Part shown: in pieces, positions 33,061-40,897 of the stretch
Position numbering within the stretch: the stretch's first letter is position 1
How the letters are laid out: every line of letters starts with the position of its first letter
Position numbers and translations under genes: made by a program
The notes under the pieces: model-generated
What the model was told of the DNA's origin: nothing
The model's database searches: none
Seen by the model: the letters and a program-made list of their open reading frames with translations, nothing else
NCBI GenBank assembly: GCA_041390905.1
Contig: JAWKPA010000012.1
Span: 1,674,001 to 1,738,000 of the forward strand
DNA length: 64,000 bases
Reading direction: 5' to 3'
Origin: JACKCD01 sp041390905
Lineage (GTDB): Bacteria; Chloroflexota; Anaerolineae; Promineifilales; Promineifilaceae

Positions 33061-34698
33061 CTATCGTTTTAACTCCGCTGCAATCATTTGCACCAATTCA
33101 CCCAGCTCTGCCCGCGCCTGCGCCGACTGCGTTGGCGGCAGCGGCAAATTCAGGCTGTGGCGCAGTTCGGCAATAGTGCCAAACCGTTCCTCGGGTTCAG
33201 CCGCCAGGCAGCGGCGAATGGCCTGGGCAATATACGGTTCAAAGCTGGTGAGCTTGTCTAGCTGGGGCGGCAGCACCTCAAAAAAGTGGCGTGCTTGCTT
33301 CAGGTCAAAGGGCGGCTCGCCCAGCAGCAGCAAGTACAAAATTGCCCCCAGCGAATAGATATCGGCGCGTTTGTCAATGGTTTGCTGTGGAGTGGTGGGG
33401 CGCGCCCCCTTGCCGTTTGCCAAATAATGCGCCTGTGAGCGGCGAACTACTTCGGGAGCCAGCCAGTGGCTGCTGTTGGCCTCCTCGCGGCGCACAAAGG
33501 TGTAGTCGGGCGTGTTGCCATTAATGGCCGAGCCAAAGTCGGTGAGCCAAACGCGGCCGTCGCGGTCGAGCAGGATGTTGGAGGGACGCAGATCGCGGTG
33601 GACGATTTGGTGCTGGTTGTGCAGATGCTCCAGGGCGTTGAGCAACTGGGCGATGATTTCCAGCGCCTGGTTGGCTTCAACCTTGGTCACTTCTTGCAAC
33701 ACCCGCCCTAGGTCAAAGCCATGGATGTAGCGTTCGACGAGATAGGGCATGGCGCGGCTGTTTTTGTCGCGGGAGTAGTAGCCGGAGCTAAAGAGGGGGA
33801 CGATGTTGGGGGGCATTTCGTCAAACTGCTCCCGAATTTCGATTTCGCGGACGCAGTTGGCTTCGGTGGCGTGGTCAACCGGCTCCTTGATGATGAGGTC
33901 AATGGCACCGCCGCGCCGCCGCGCCTGGCGCACGTTGTATTTGCCGCCGGTGGCGACGTGGTAGCCCAGCTTGTAGCCATCAAACGTTTGGCTTACCTCA
34001 CGCTTGACATAAACGAAGATAGCGAGGAATAGCCCCACGCTGACAATACTGCCGATGAGAACGAAGGGAGAAACGGCCGTTTTTACCTCCTGCCCCATCA
34101 GCTCCAGCGTCTGCTTTTCGTAAGGGGTCAGGTCGTTGCCGTTGCTGTATTCGGCCGTAAAGGCGGCAAAATCCGTTTCATCCAGCAGCGTCATCCACAG
34201 CGCAATCTGGCCGGCCACCTCCGATTCGGCACCCTGTTGCCCAATTGTTTCCAGCAGCACCATCACCTCGGTGCGGTAAATTGGCTCATCGAGGCTGTAG
34301 GTGACGCTGGCATCGGGAAACGCCTTGTCTGGCTCTTGGCTGTAGGCATATAGCCCCATCTGCCGCGCTTCGTTGCCCGCCAGCACAATCAGCTCATCCC
34401 GCGCCAGCAAGGCGTTGGCGTAGGAGGGGTTGTTGCTTTGCAACTGCATCCCGGCGGGCAAAAAGAGATGCAGTTCGTCGCTGGTTTGGTTGGTCAGGGT
34501 CATGTCCAGCATGGGTTCGACAAAGGCGATGCTGCGCCCGTGGATATGCACCACGACCAGCCCTTCGGCAATAGCTTCGGCTAACGGCCGTTCCTGCTGG
34601 GCGTGCGCGGGCAGCACCCAGCTGATCATCAGGCTCACCCCCAACCAAAGTAAAACGGCCGTTTTCCAGCCCGTGGTTGGTTTCTTATACATCATCAT
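33061..34698 (-). CDS. Membrane-anchored Ser/Thr protein kinase with novel sensor domain
   Basis: This 545-aa protein has a signal peptide or TM (about 12-34), an ectodomain (35-205), a TM (211-230) and a kinase domain (about 245-530). Catalytic elements are intact: Lys271, HRDLRPSNILLD (His367, Asp369) and TDFG (387-389). The glycine loop is weak (VATGGKYNV). The ectodomain carries SIAFVEPMLDMTLTN and YAYSQEPDKAFPDASVTY, shared with the paralogues at 31.5 and 51.9 kb. The start overlaps the double-CheW gene by 4 nt. It probably links an extracytoplasmic signal to the chemosensory array. Confidence 0.88.
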   Translation of the reverse strand: MMMYKKPTTGWKTAVLLWLGVSLMISWVLPAHAQQERPLAEAIAEGLVVVHIHGRSIAFVEPMLDMTLTNQTSDELHLFLPAGMQLQSNNPSYANALLARDELIVLAGNEARQMGLYAYSQEPDKAFPDASVTYSLDEPIYRTEVMVLLETIGQQGAESEVAGQIALWMTLLDETDFAAFTAEYSNGNDLTPYEKQTLELMGQEVKTAVSPFVLIGSIVSVGLFLAIFVYVKREVSQTFDGYKLGYHVATGGKYNVRQARRRGGAIDLIIKEPVDHATEANCVREIEIREQFDEMPPNIVPLFSSGYYSRDKNSRAMPYLVERYIHGFDLGRVLQEVTKVEANQALEIIAQLLNALEHLHNQHQIVHRDLRPSNILLDRDGRVWLTDFGSAINGNTPDYTFVRREEANSSHWLAPEVVRRSQAHYLANGKGARPTTPQQTIDKRADIYSLGAILYLLLLGEPPFDLKQARHFFEVLPPQLDKLTSFEPYIAQAIRRCLAAEPEERFGTIAELRHSLNLPLPPTQSAQARAELGELVQMIAAELKR

Positions 34699-35657
34699 AC
34701 GTTTCTTGCTTGTTTCAAAATAGACAGGAGGTCGGGAATAATAATTTGTTCCTCGCCTCGTTTCAGGCTGCCGCGAATAAACGCGGGGTCAAGCGGGTAA
34801 TGGGGTTGGATGGGTTCATGCGGCAGCGGCAGCCGTTCCAGCCGCACGTTTGGCTCCACAAACAGGGCAACGTTGACATCTTTAACGGCCGTTTGGGCAA
34901 TCAGCAGCCGCAGCGTGCTTTCCGGTTCAATGGTCAGCGAGCGGTGGGGGTGCCAATAGTGAGCCAGGTTTAGCACCGGCACCGGCTGCCCCTGCCAGGT
35001 AACAAGCCCCAAAATGTGGGGCGGGGCGTCGGGTACCGGCAGCGGCGGCTCCGGGTCGCGGATTTCTGGCACCTGTGACAGGCTGAGGGCAAAGGCGATG
35101 TTGCCAGGCAGGTGGGGGATGTTGAAGACGACGATTTGCAAATGGTTGGCGGGTTTGTGGCGGGTGCGGTGGGGTTGGGCGGGGGTGGGCCAAACGGCCG
35201 TTAACGGCCGTTTCTCGCCATCGGGGCGCAGTTGTTCCACGGCCAGCAGCGGCACAAACTGGTTGTTAAGCTGCACCAGGCCGTCAAAGTAATCGTTGTG
35301 GCGGTCAATAACGGCCGTTGGCAGTGGCCGCACCTGTTCCGGGCGCACCACGGTCACGGGGGTAATACGGTCAACCAGCAGGGCAAACGGCCGTTTGCTT
35401 TCCACCACCACCACCCGCTGCTCATCCGGCACGCCCGTCAGCCGTTGCCCCAACCGCTCCCCCAGGCTATAGACCGGAATTTGCTCCCGCGCCGTTTGCA
35501 AATAGCCACACAGACCATCCGCGCCCCCCTCGCCCTGTATCCAGTCTGTCTGCTCAATGCTGCGGATATAGTCCATATCAATACCAAAAACATGCTTCCC
35601 AACGCCGCAGCGAATCATGCTGAAGATGCCGTTCTTGCTGGTTGTACTTTGTACCAT
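34695..35657 (-). CDS. Tandem CheW-domain adaptor (ChpC-like position)
   Basis: This 320-aa protein has two CheW SH3-like domains: about 5-150 (GKHVFGIDMDYIRSIEQTDW, CGYLQTAREQIPVYSLGERLG) and about 180-318 (NIAFALSLSQVPEIRDP, PHILGLVTWQGQPVPVLNLAHYW). Double CheWs bridge CheA and receptors. In the Pseudomonas order this is the chpC slot after chpB. A longer frame to 35720 would translate the palindromic repeat. ATG 35657, with GGAG 6 nt upstream, is the real start. Six AACGGCCGTT copies lie in its 960 bp, two of them adjacent at 35193 and 35203. Confidence 0.9.
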   Translation of the reverse strand: MVQSTTSKNGIFSMIRCGVGKHVFGIDMDYIRSIEQTDWIQGEGGADGLCGYLQTAREQIPVYSLGERLGQRLTGVPDEQRVVVVESKRPFALLVDRITPVTVVRPEQVRPLPTAVIDRHNDYFDGLVQLNNQFVPLLAVEQLRPDGEKRPLTAVWPTPAQPHRTRHKPANHLQIVVFNIPHLPGNIAFALSLSQVPEIRDPEPPLPVPDAPPHILGLVTWQGQPVPVLNLAHYWHPHRSLTIEPESTLRLLIAQTAVKDVNVALFVEPNVRLERLPLPHEPIQPHYPLDPAFIRGSLKRGEEQIIIPDLLSILKQARNV

Positions 35658-35670
35658 CTCATACTCCACT

Positions 35671-35755
35671 GTTCGGTAATCGGTAATCGGTAATCGGTGA
35701 TCGGTAATCAGTACAGGCAACTGATTACTGATGACTGGTCACTGATTACTGAACA
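35671..35755. repeat. Hairpin between cheB and the double-cheW gene, GTAATCAG family (copy 3)
   Basis: TCGGTAATCGGTAATCGGTA at the left pairs with tandem ACTGATTAC/TGATGACTGG words at the right. It lies between same-strand genes inside the array, overlapping the last codons of cheB. Confidence 0.75.
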
Positions 35756-36834
35756 CTCTTTCTTAAAAGACGCGCAATCTGCGGCGGTGGGGCGATGTGA
35801 TCCACCACACCATCATCCACAGCACGCTGCGGCATACCATTGACCACACAGCTATCGGCATCCTGGGCAAAGGTTGCCCCGCCCTTGCTGCGAATGGCCC
35901 GCAGTCCCATTGCCCCGTCGCTGCCCATACCGGTCAGCACCACTCCTTTGGTGCGCTGCCCATAAATTTGTGCCACCGACTGCATGGTGACATCAACCGA
36001 CGGCCGATGCCCCTGAATTTTGGGTGCCTGGTTCAAATAGACCTCGGAATTGGGACGCAGCAGCAGGTGATAATCGCCCGGTGCCACCAGCACCTGCCCC
36101 GCTTGCAGCTTGTCGCCCGCTGCCGCTTCTTTAACCGACAAGGCAACGCGGCTGTTGAGCTGGGCGGCCAGTGCCCCGGTAAAGGAGGCGGGCATGTGCT
36201 GAACCACAATAATGGCGGCGGGAAAATCGGCCGGCAGCTCGCTGAGCAGCTCGCGCAGGGCCACGGGGCCGCCGGTGGAGGCACCAATGACGACCACGCC
36301 GCTGGACAGCAGTGCCGTTTTGCTGTCATTTTTCCCGATAACGTTGCCCACGATTTCGGCCACCATTTTAGCCGTGTGTGGGTCGGTTTGGTTGTCGCGG
36401 CTGTGGCGCGAACGAATGGAGCGCACCACCTTGATTTCGGCGGCGGATTGCACCTTGGCAATAATCTCCTGCCGCAATGCCTCCGGCTTGACATCGGTGC
36501 CGGGGGTGTATTTCAAAATGAAGTCAACGGCTCCCTTGTTGATCGCTTCCAGCGACATGGCGGCGGCGCGGCGACTGACACCGCTGATGACGACAACCGG
36601 GGTGGGGTGATCAAGCATGATCTGCTGTAGCGTTTCCAGCCCATTTACATCCGGCATTTCCAGATCCAGGGTGATCACGTCCGGGTGCAGTTCTTCGACC
36701 AGCTTTAGCCCGCGACGGCCGTTTAGCGCCGTGCCAACCACCTGCACATTGTTGGTGGTGTGCAGATGGTTGGTCAGCAGACGGCAGACGAAGGGGGAGT
36801 CGTCAATGATCAGAACACGTACCGGTTTGGTCAT
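35746..36834 (-). CDS. cheB: CheB-type chemoreceptor methylesterase/response regulator
   Basis: This 362-aa protein has a receiver domain (1-120; DD11-12, phospho-acceptor Asp57 in TLDLEMP, Lys108), a linker, then a methylesterase domain with Ser186 (IGASTGG), His213 (VQHMP) and Asp306 (GMGSDGAMG). It removes methyl groups from receptor glutamates when phosphorylated by CheA. It lies directly after CheA-REC in the array, the chpB position. Hairpin repeats lie on both sides, so its level may be set separately from the neighbours. Confidence 0.96.
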   Translation of the reverse strand: MTKPVRVLIIDDSPFVCRLLTNHLHTTNNVQVVGTALNGRRGLKLVEELHPDVITLDLEMPDVNGLETLQQIMLDHPTPVVVISGVSRRAAAMSLEAINKGAVDFILKYTPGTDVKPEALRQEIIAKVQSAAEIKVVRSIRSRHSRDNQTDPHTAKMVAEIVGNVIGKNDSKTALLSSGVVVIGASTGGPVALRELLSELPADFPAAIIVVQHMPASFTGALAAQLNSRVALSVKEAAAGDKLQAGQVLVAPGDYHLLLRPNSEVYLNQAPKIQGHRPSVDVTMQSVAQIYGQRTKGVVLTGMGSDGAMGLRAIRSKGGATFAQDADSCVVNGMPQRAVDDGVVDHIAPPPQIARLLRKSVQ

Positions 36835-36837
36835 GTG

Positions 36838-36914
36838 GGGTGATCGGTAATCGGTAATCAGTAATCAGTAATCAGTTGGCTACACTGATTACCGATTACC
36901 GATTACTGATTACT
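36838..36914. repeat. Hairpin between cheA and cheB, GTAATCAG family (copy 4)
   Basis: TCGGTAATCGGTAATCAGTA at the left pairs with TACTGATTACCGATTACCGA-type words at the right in a stem of over 25 bp. It abuts the cheA stop codon and ends 4 nt before the cheB ATG region. Confidence 0.8.
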
Positions 36915-39803
36915 TTAACTATGTACAAGCTCCATTCCCGCCAGACGTCGCACTGTTTCCAGCAGTACGTCGTCGGTGTAGGGTTTGACAAGGTAGCCCG
37001 ATACGCCCAGATCCATGGCTTTTTGCCGGTGTTTGTCGCCAGCGCGGGAGGTGAGCATGATGATGGGAATGTCGCGGTAGCTGGGGTTGGCGCGAAGGGT
37101 GGCGGTTAGCTCGTAGCCATCCATGCGCGGCATTTCGATGTCGAGCAGGATGGCGTCGGGCAGTTGGGTCAGGCTTTGGATGGTTTCCAGGGCTTCGATG
37201 CCGTCCTTGGCGGCCAGCGTTTGCCAGCCGGCACTGCGGATGAGGCTGGAGACCACGCGGCGGACGCTTACGGAGTCGTCTACGATGAGGATGTTGAGCG
37301 ACTCTTTGCGGCGGGGGGCGGCGGTGGGTTTGGGTTCCCAAACGGCCGTTTCTCCCTCCTCTGCCGGGTGCAAAATCTCTGTGGGGTTCAAAATTAGCAC
37401 CACGCTGCCGTCGCCCATCAGCGTGGCTCCGGTGATGCCATAGACGCGGCGCAAATGGTTGCCCAACGGCTTGACCACAATTTCACGCCCGTCCAGCACT
37501 TCGTCCACAATCATGGCAACCCGCGTTTCGCCCGTGTTCACCACCAGCACCGACATGCGCTTGGAAGAGTCGTCGGCCGGCTGCGGCAGGTTGAGCAGCT
37601 CGCCCAGCCGGACTACCGGGTACACCGTGCCGCCAATCCGCACCACCGGTTCCTTGCCCACCTTGCTGATTTCGCTGCGATCCATGCGCGAAATTTGGGT
37701 GACGGCGTTGAGCGGCAGGGCAAACGTTTCATGGTTGGCTCGCACCAGCAGTGCCCGCGTGACGGCCAGCGTCATAGGCAGGCGAATGGTGAAGAGGGTG
37801 TAGCGGCCTGGCTCAGAGTCGAGGGTGACGGTGCCTTTGAGCTTTTGCACGTTGGCGCGAAGGATGTCCAGCCCCACGCCGCGCCCGGACACCTCGTCAA
37901 TTTCATCGGCGGTGCTAAAGCCGGGGATAAAGACCAGGCGGTACAAATCGCGGTCGGTGAGCAGGGCGGCTTCGTGTTCGGTGATGTAGCCCCCTTCCAC
38001 GGCCTTGTTGCGCAGCAGTTGCGGCTCCAGCCCGGTGCCGTCGTCCCGAATCTGGATGACGACCTGGCTGCCTTCGTAGTAGGCGCGGATGCGGATTTGG
38101 CCGCGCTGGGGCTTGCCGATGACCTGCCGCAGGGCGGGGGGTTCGATGCCGTGGTCTACGGCGTTGCGCAGGATGTGGAGCAACGGGTCGGCGATGTCCT
38201 CCAGCACTTTTTTATCCAGCTCAATTTCTTCCCCTTCCAGCACCAGCTCAACCAGCTTGGCTTGTTTGCGGGCGACGACGCGCACGGCGCGGTGGAAGCG
38301 GGTGGTGAGGCTGGCAAGTGGCACCATGCGGGTGCGCATGAGCTTGTCTTGCAGTTCGCTGGTCAGGCGGCTTTGGCTGTTGAGAATGCTGTCAAAGTCG
38401 GTGATGAGGTGGGTGAGTTCGTTGTTGACGACGCGAATGTCGCTGGTGGCTTCGGACAGCTCGCGGGAAAGGAGGTGGAATTCGGTGTAGCGGTCGAGTT
38501 CGAGGTCGTCGAATTCCTGAGTTAGGGGGTTGGCGGGGTTGGCTTCGCCGTTGCTGCCGGGGAAGGTGATGCTGCTGGGGCGCGAACGGCCGTTTGCCAG
38601 AGCCACCACCTCATATTGCGTTTCCAAGCGGGTTGAAAGACGGCGCAGCCGCTCAATCCCCGGCTGCATATCTTCGGCAATGTGCAGCAGGTCGCCCATG
38701 CGCTGCTCAAAGGCCGAACGGCCGATAACCAGCTCGCTGGCAAGCCGAATCAAATCGTTGAGCCGTTCCAGCGGTACGCGCACCATTTCTTCTGGCTGGC
38801 CGGTGCGGTTGGAAACGGCCGTTTCTCCTCCCGCCGCCATCTCGGCCAGAGCTGAGGGGCGCATCTCCGACAAATCAATAATCGTTTCCGTCCCCAGCAA
38901 GCTGGAAAAATCAGGTTCGTGACGGCTTTGAGGGGAATCAGACGACCATTGGCGGTATTGCCGATGTAGTGCTTCCAACTCCACCGGGTCGGCACTTTGT
39001 GTCAGCAAATCTTCCAGGGTGTCGTTGGAGCGAAACAGGAGGCTGAAATGGTCGGGCGTTAGCTGTAACTTGCCTTCATATGCCAGGTCAAGCAAATCTT
39101 CCATGCCGTGCGACAGCTCGGTGATGGCGGGGAAGCCCACGGTGCTGGCTGCCCCTTTGAGGGTGTGGACGCTGCGGCGGATGCTTTGCAGCATTTCTCT
39201 GTTGCCGGGCGTTTTTTCCAGTTGCGTCAGCAGCAGGCCGACGTGGCGTAAATGGTCTTCGGCTTCGAGGGTGAACGCTTCGATGAGTTCGGGGGAAATG
39301 GCGTCGTCGTAGTTGATGGTGGTGAAGGTGGAGGAAACGGCCGTTTCTCCCGCTTCCTCATCGGGAATATCGGCCAAAATGGCGGACACAGCCCGTTCGT
39401 CTTCCGTCTCAGGCAGCCCGCGCAGGCGGCGATAGGTGGTGGCAACCTGGGTCAATAACGGCCGTTCTTGCAGCCCCCCCGTCAACGACTTCTCCAAATA
39501 CAGCTCAATGTGCGCCAGCGTTTGCTGCCAAAAACGCCCCATAGCCTCATCATACGTCAATACACCGCCCACCACCTCTTCCATCGAATCTTCCATGAAA
39601 TAGGCGATGTGGCTTAGCCCGTTCAGCCCCACCATCGAGGCCGCCCCCTTGACTGTATGAACATAGCGGCGGGCATCCTCTAGATCGGCCGTTTTGCTTC
39701 GGTCCTGTTGAAAACGGCGAATGCCTTCGCGCACCGTTGGCAGATAGCTTTGTGCTTCTTCGATAAACCCGCTCAGCACCTCTTTATCAACATGTCTTGC
39801 CAT
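36915..39803 (-). CDS. cheA: CheA-type hybrid histidine kinase (HPt-HPt-CheA-CheW-REC), ChpA-like
   Basis: This 962-aa protein has two HPt domains with phospho-acceptors His49 (YVHTVKGAASMVG) and His213 (SVHTLKGAASTVG). A P3 dimerisation region follows (LTHLITDFDSILNSQSRLTSELQDKLMRTRMVPL). The ATPase domain has ILRNAVDHGIE, DDGTGL and GRGVGLDIL, then a CheW-like P5, and finally a receiver domain (LIVDDSVSVRRVV, Asp in LLDIEMP). Multiple HPts plus a C-terminal REC define the ChpA/PixL type that drives twitching or gliding. ATG 39803 has GGAG 7 nt upstream. Confidence 0.95.
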   Translation of the reverse strand: MARHVDKEVLSGFIEEAQSYLPTVREGIRRFQQDRSKTADLEDARRYVHTVKGAASMVGLNGLSHIAYFMEDSMEEVVGGVLTYDEAMGRFWQQTLAHIELYLEKSLTGGLQERPLLTQVATTYRRLRGLPETEDERAVSAILADIPDEEAGETAVSSTFTTINYDDAISPELIEAFTLEAEDHLRHVGLLLTQLEKTPGNREMLQSIRRSVHTLKGAASTVGFPAITELSHGMEDLLDLAYEGKLQLTPDHFSLLFRSNDTLEDLLTQSADPVELEALHRQYRQWSSDSPQSRHEPDFSSLLGTETIIDLSEMRPSALAEMAAGGETAVSNRTGQPEEMVRVPLERLNDLIRLASELVIGRSAFEQRMGDLLHIAEDMQPGIERLRRLSTRLETQYEVVALANGRSRPSSITFPGSNGEANPANPLTQEFDDLELDRYTEFHLLSRELSEATSDIRVVNNELTHLITDFDSILNSQSRLTSELQDKLMRTRMVPLASLTTRFHRAVRVVARKQAKLVELVLEGEEIELDKKVLEDIADPLLHILRNAVDHGIEPPALRQVIGKPQRGQIRIRAYYEGSQVVIQIRDDGTGLEPQLLRNKAVEGGYITEHEAALLTDRDLYRLVFIPGFSTADEIDEVSGRGVGLDILRANVQKLKGTVTLDSEPGRYTLFTIRLPMTLAVTRALLVRANHETFALPLNAVTQISRMDRSEISKVGKEPVVRIGGTVYPVVRLGELLNLPQPADDSSKRMSVLVVNTGETRVAMIVDEVLDGREIVVKPLGNHLRRVYGITGATLMGDGSVVLILNPTEILHPAEEGETAVWEPKPTAAPRRKESLNILIVDDSVSVRRVVSSLIRSAGWQTLAAKDGIEALETIQSLTQLPDAILLDIEMPRMDGYELTATLRANPSYRDIPIIMLTSRAGDKHRQKAMDLGVSGYLVKPYTDDVLLETVRRLAGMELVHS

Positions 39804-39876
39804 CTTGAATCTCCAAAAATCGCAGCCGCAGCCGCGCATAAAGTTATAGTTTCAAGGTTGTAAACCAATATTGCGT

Positions 39877-39942
39877 GGCGATTGGTGATTGGAGATTGGA
39901 GATTAATCGTCTTCAATCTCCAAGCTCCAGTCTCCAATCAAC
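39877..39942. repeat. Hairpin between cheR and cheA, GGAGATTG family (copy 6)
   Basis: GATTGGTGATTGGAGATTGG at the left pairs with CAATCTCCAAGCTCCAGTCT and CCAATC at the right. It lies between same-strand genes of the array. Confidence 0.75.
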
Positions 39943-39966
39943 TTTCATCCACAACCTTGTTTCCCA

Positions 39967-40806
39967 TCAAATCATCGTCGTTTTCCGATACACCAGCGCA
40001 TCTGGTGCATTGACAAACGTCACACCCGGCATTCGCAGCCCCACCATTTCGGCCGGGGCCAAAAACAAAAAGCCACCGGGATTAAGCCGCTCAATCAGCA
40101 GCTTCACAATCTCCAGGCGATGGTCAGGCTTAAAATAAATAAGGACGTTTTGGCAAAAAATGATGTCCTGACCATGTATCCAGTAACTCTCAGGTTCCTT
40201 AAAGTTCAAATAACCAAACTGCACCAATTCCCGCACCCGTTCCACAACCTGGTAATGTGCCCCTTCGGCCGTTTGCACCCAGCGCAAATACTTGTTGAGG
40301 TAGTACGGTGGCATATAACGCACCTCGTGCTGTTTGTATTGCCCCAGTCGCGCCTGCGCCAGCTTGCCCCGGCTGATGTCCGATCCCATCACCCGCAGTT
40401 GCCACAGCCGCGCTTCCATATGCTCCAAGAGCGTCATTGCCAGCGAATACGGCTCTTGCCCGGCCGAACAGCCCGCGCTCCACACGTGGAGATTGCTCAC
40501 CCCTTGCCGCCTTTTTTGCTGCACCAGTTCTGGCAGTGCCAGTTCGCGCAGGGCGTTAAAAGAAGGTTCGTGGCGAAAAAAGCTGGTTTCATTGTTCAGC
40601 AGGCTGTCCAGAAGCAGCAGCCATTCGGCCGCGCCATTGTTGTTATAAACCACATAATGGTAATACTCGGTGTAGCTTGCCAGTTTCAACTGCTGGATGC
40701 GCTCCCACAGTCGTTGCCCTAAAAAGTAGAGGCGGCTGGGGGTGAAGAAAAGGCCGGACTTTTCCCAAATGTAGGTTTGCCAGATTTCGACTTCCAGCGG
40801 TGTCAT
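39967..40806 (-). CDS. cheR: CheR-type chemoreceptor methyltransferase (PilK-like)
   Basis: This 279-aa protein has an N-terminal helical domain (TPLEVEIWQTYIWEKSGLFFTPSRLYFLGQRLWERIQQL), then a SAM methyltransferase domain: SAGCSAGQEPYSLAM, VMGSDISRGKLAQARLGQY, YWIHGQDIIFCQNVLIYFKPDHR, GGFLFLAPAEM. It methylates receptor glutamates using SAM. A frame extends to 40914 and overlaps the MCP stop, but the extra 36 residues cover a 16-bp perfect hairpin and are low complexity. ATG 40806 fits the family start better. The gene order MCP-CheR-CheA equals pilJ-pilK-chpA. Confidence 0.88.
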   Translation of the reverse strand: MTPLEVEIWQTYIWEKSGLFFTPSRLYFLGQRLWERIQQLKLASYTEYYHYVVYNNNGAAEWLLLLDSLLNNETSFFRHEPSFNALRELALPELVQQKRRQGVSNLHVWSAGCSAGQEPYSLAMTLLEHMEARLWQLRVMGSDISRGKLAQARLGQYKQHEVRYMPPYYLNKYLRWVQTAEGAHYQVVERVRELVQFGYLNFKEPESYWIHGQDIIFCQNVLIYFKPDHRLEIVKLLIERLNPGGFLFLAPAEMVGLRMPGVTFVNAPDALVYRKTTMI

Positions 40807-40853
40807 TTCTGGGCGGGTAGGGCGGTTAGGGAACAGCACGGCCTCCGGTGCCG

Positions 40854-40891
40854 GGGCGGGGTGGATGGCGCAAGTGCCATCCACCCCGCCC
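40854..40891 (-). terminator. Strong hairpin after the third MCP gene, before cheR
   Basis: GGGCGGGGTGGATGGC (40854-40869) and GCCATCCACCCCGCCC (40876-40891) form a perfect 16-bp stem with a 6-nt loop, beginning 7 nt after the MCP stop. No U-run follows on the minus strand, so it may attenuate or stabilise rather than fully terminate. Confidence 0.6.
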
Positions 40892-40897
40892 AGACAA

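Noticed and set aside
35658..35720. N-terminal extension of the double-CheW frame
   Set aside because: It translates the GTAATCAG repeat. GGAG lies before ATG 35657.
37455..38525. 356-codon open frame on the plus strand opposite cheA
   Set aside because: It is fully antisense to a clear CheA. GC-rich third positions remove stops in the mirror frame, and no ribosome site or domain is seen.
8802..39942. CRISPR-like appearance of the tandem GGAGATTG and GTAATCAG words
   Set aside because: Units are 7-9 bp, without spacers, and arranged as complementary arms. No cas genes are present.
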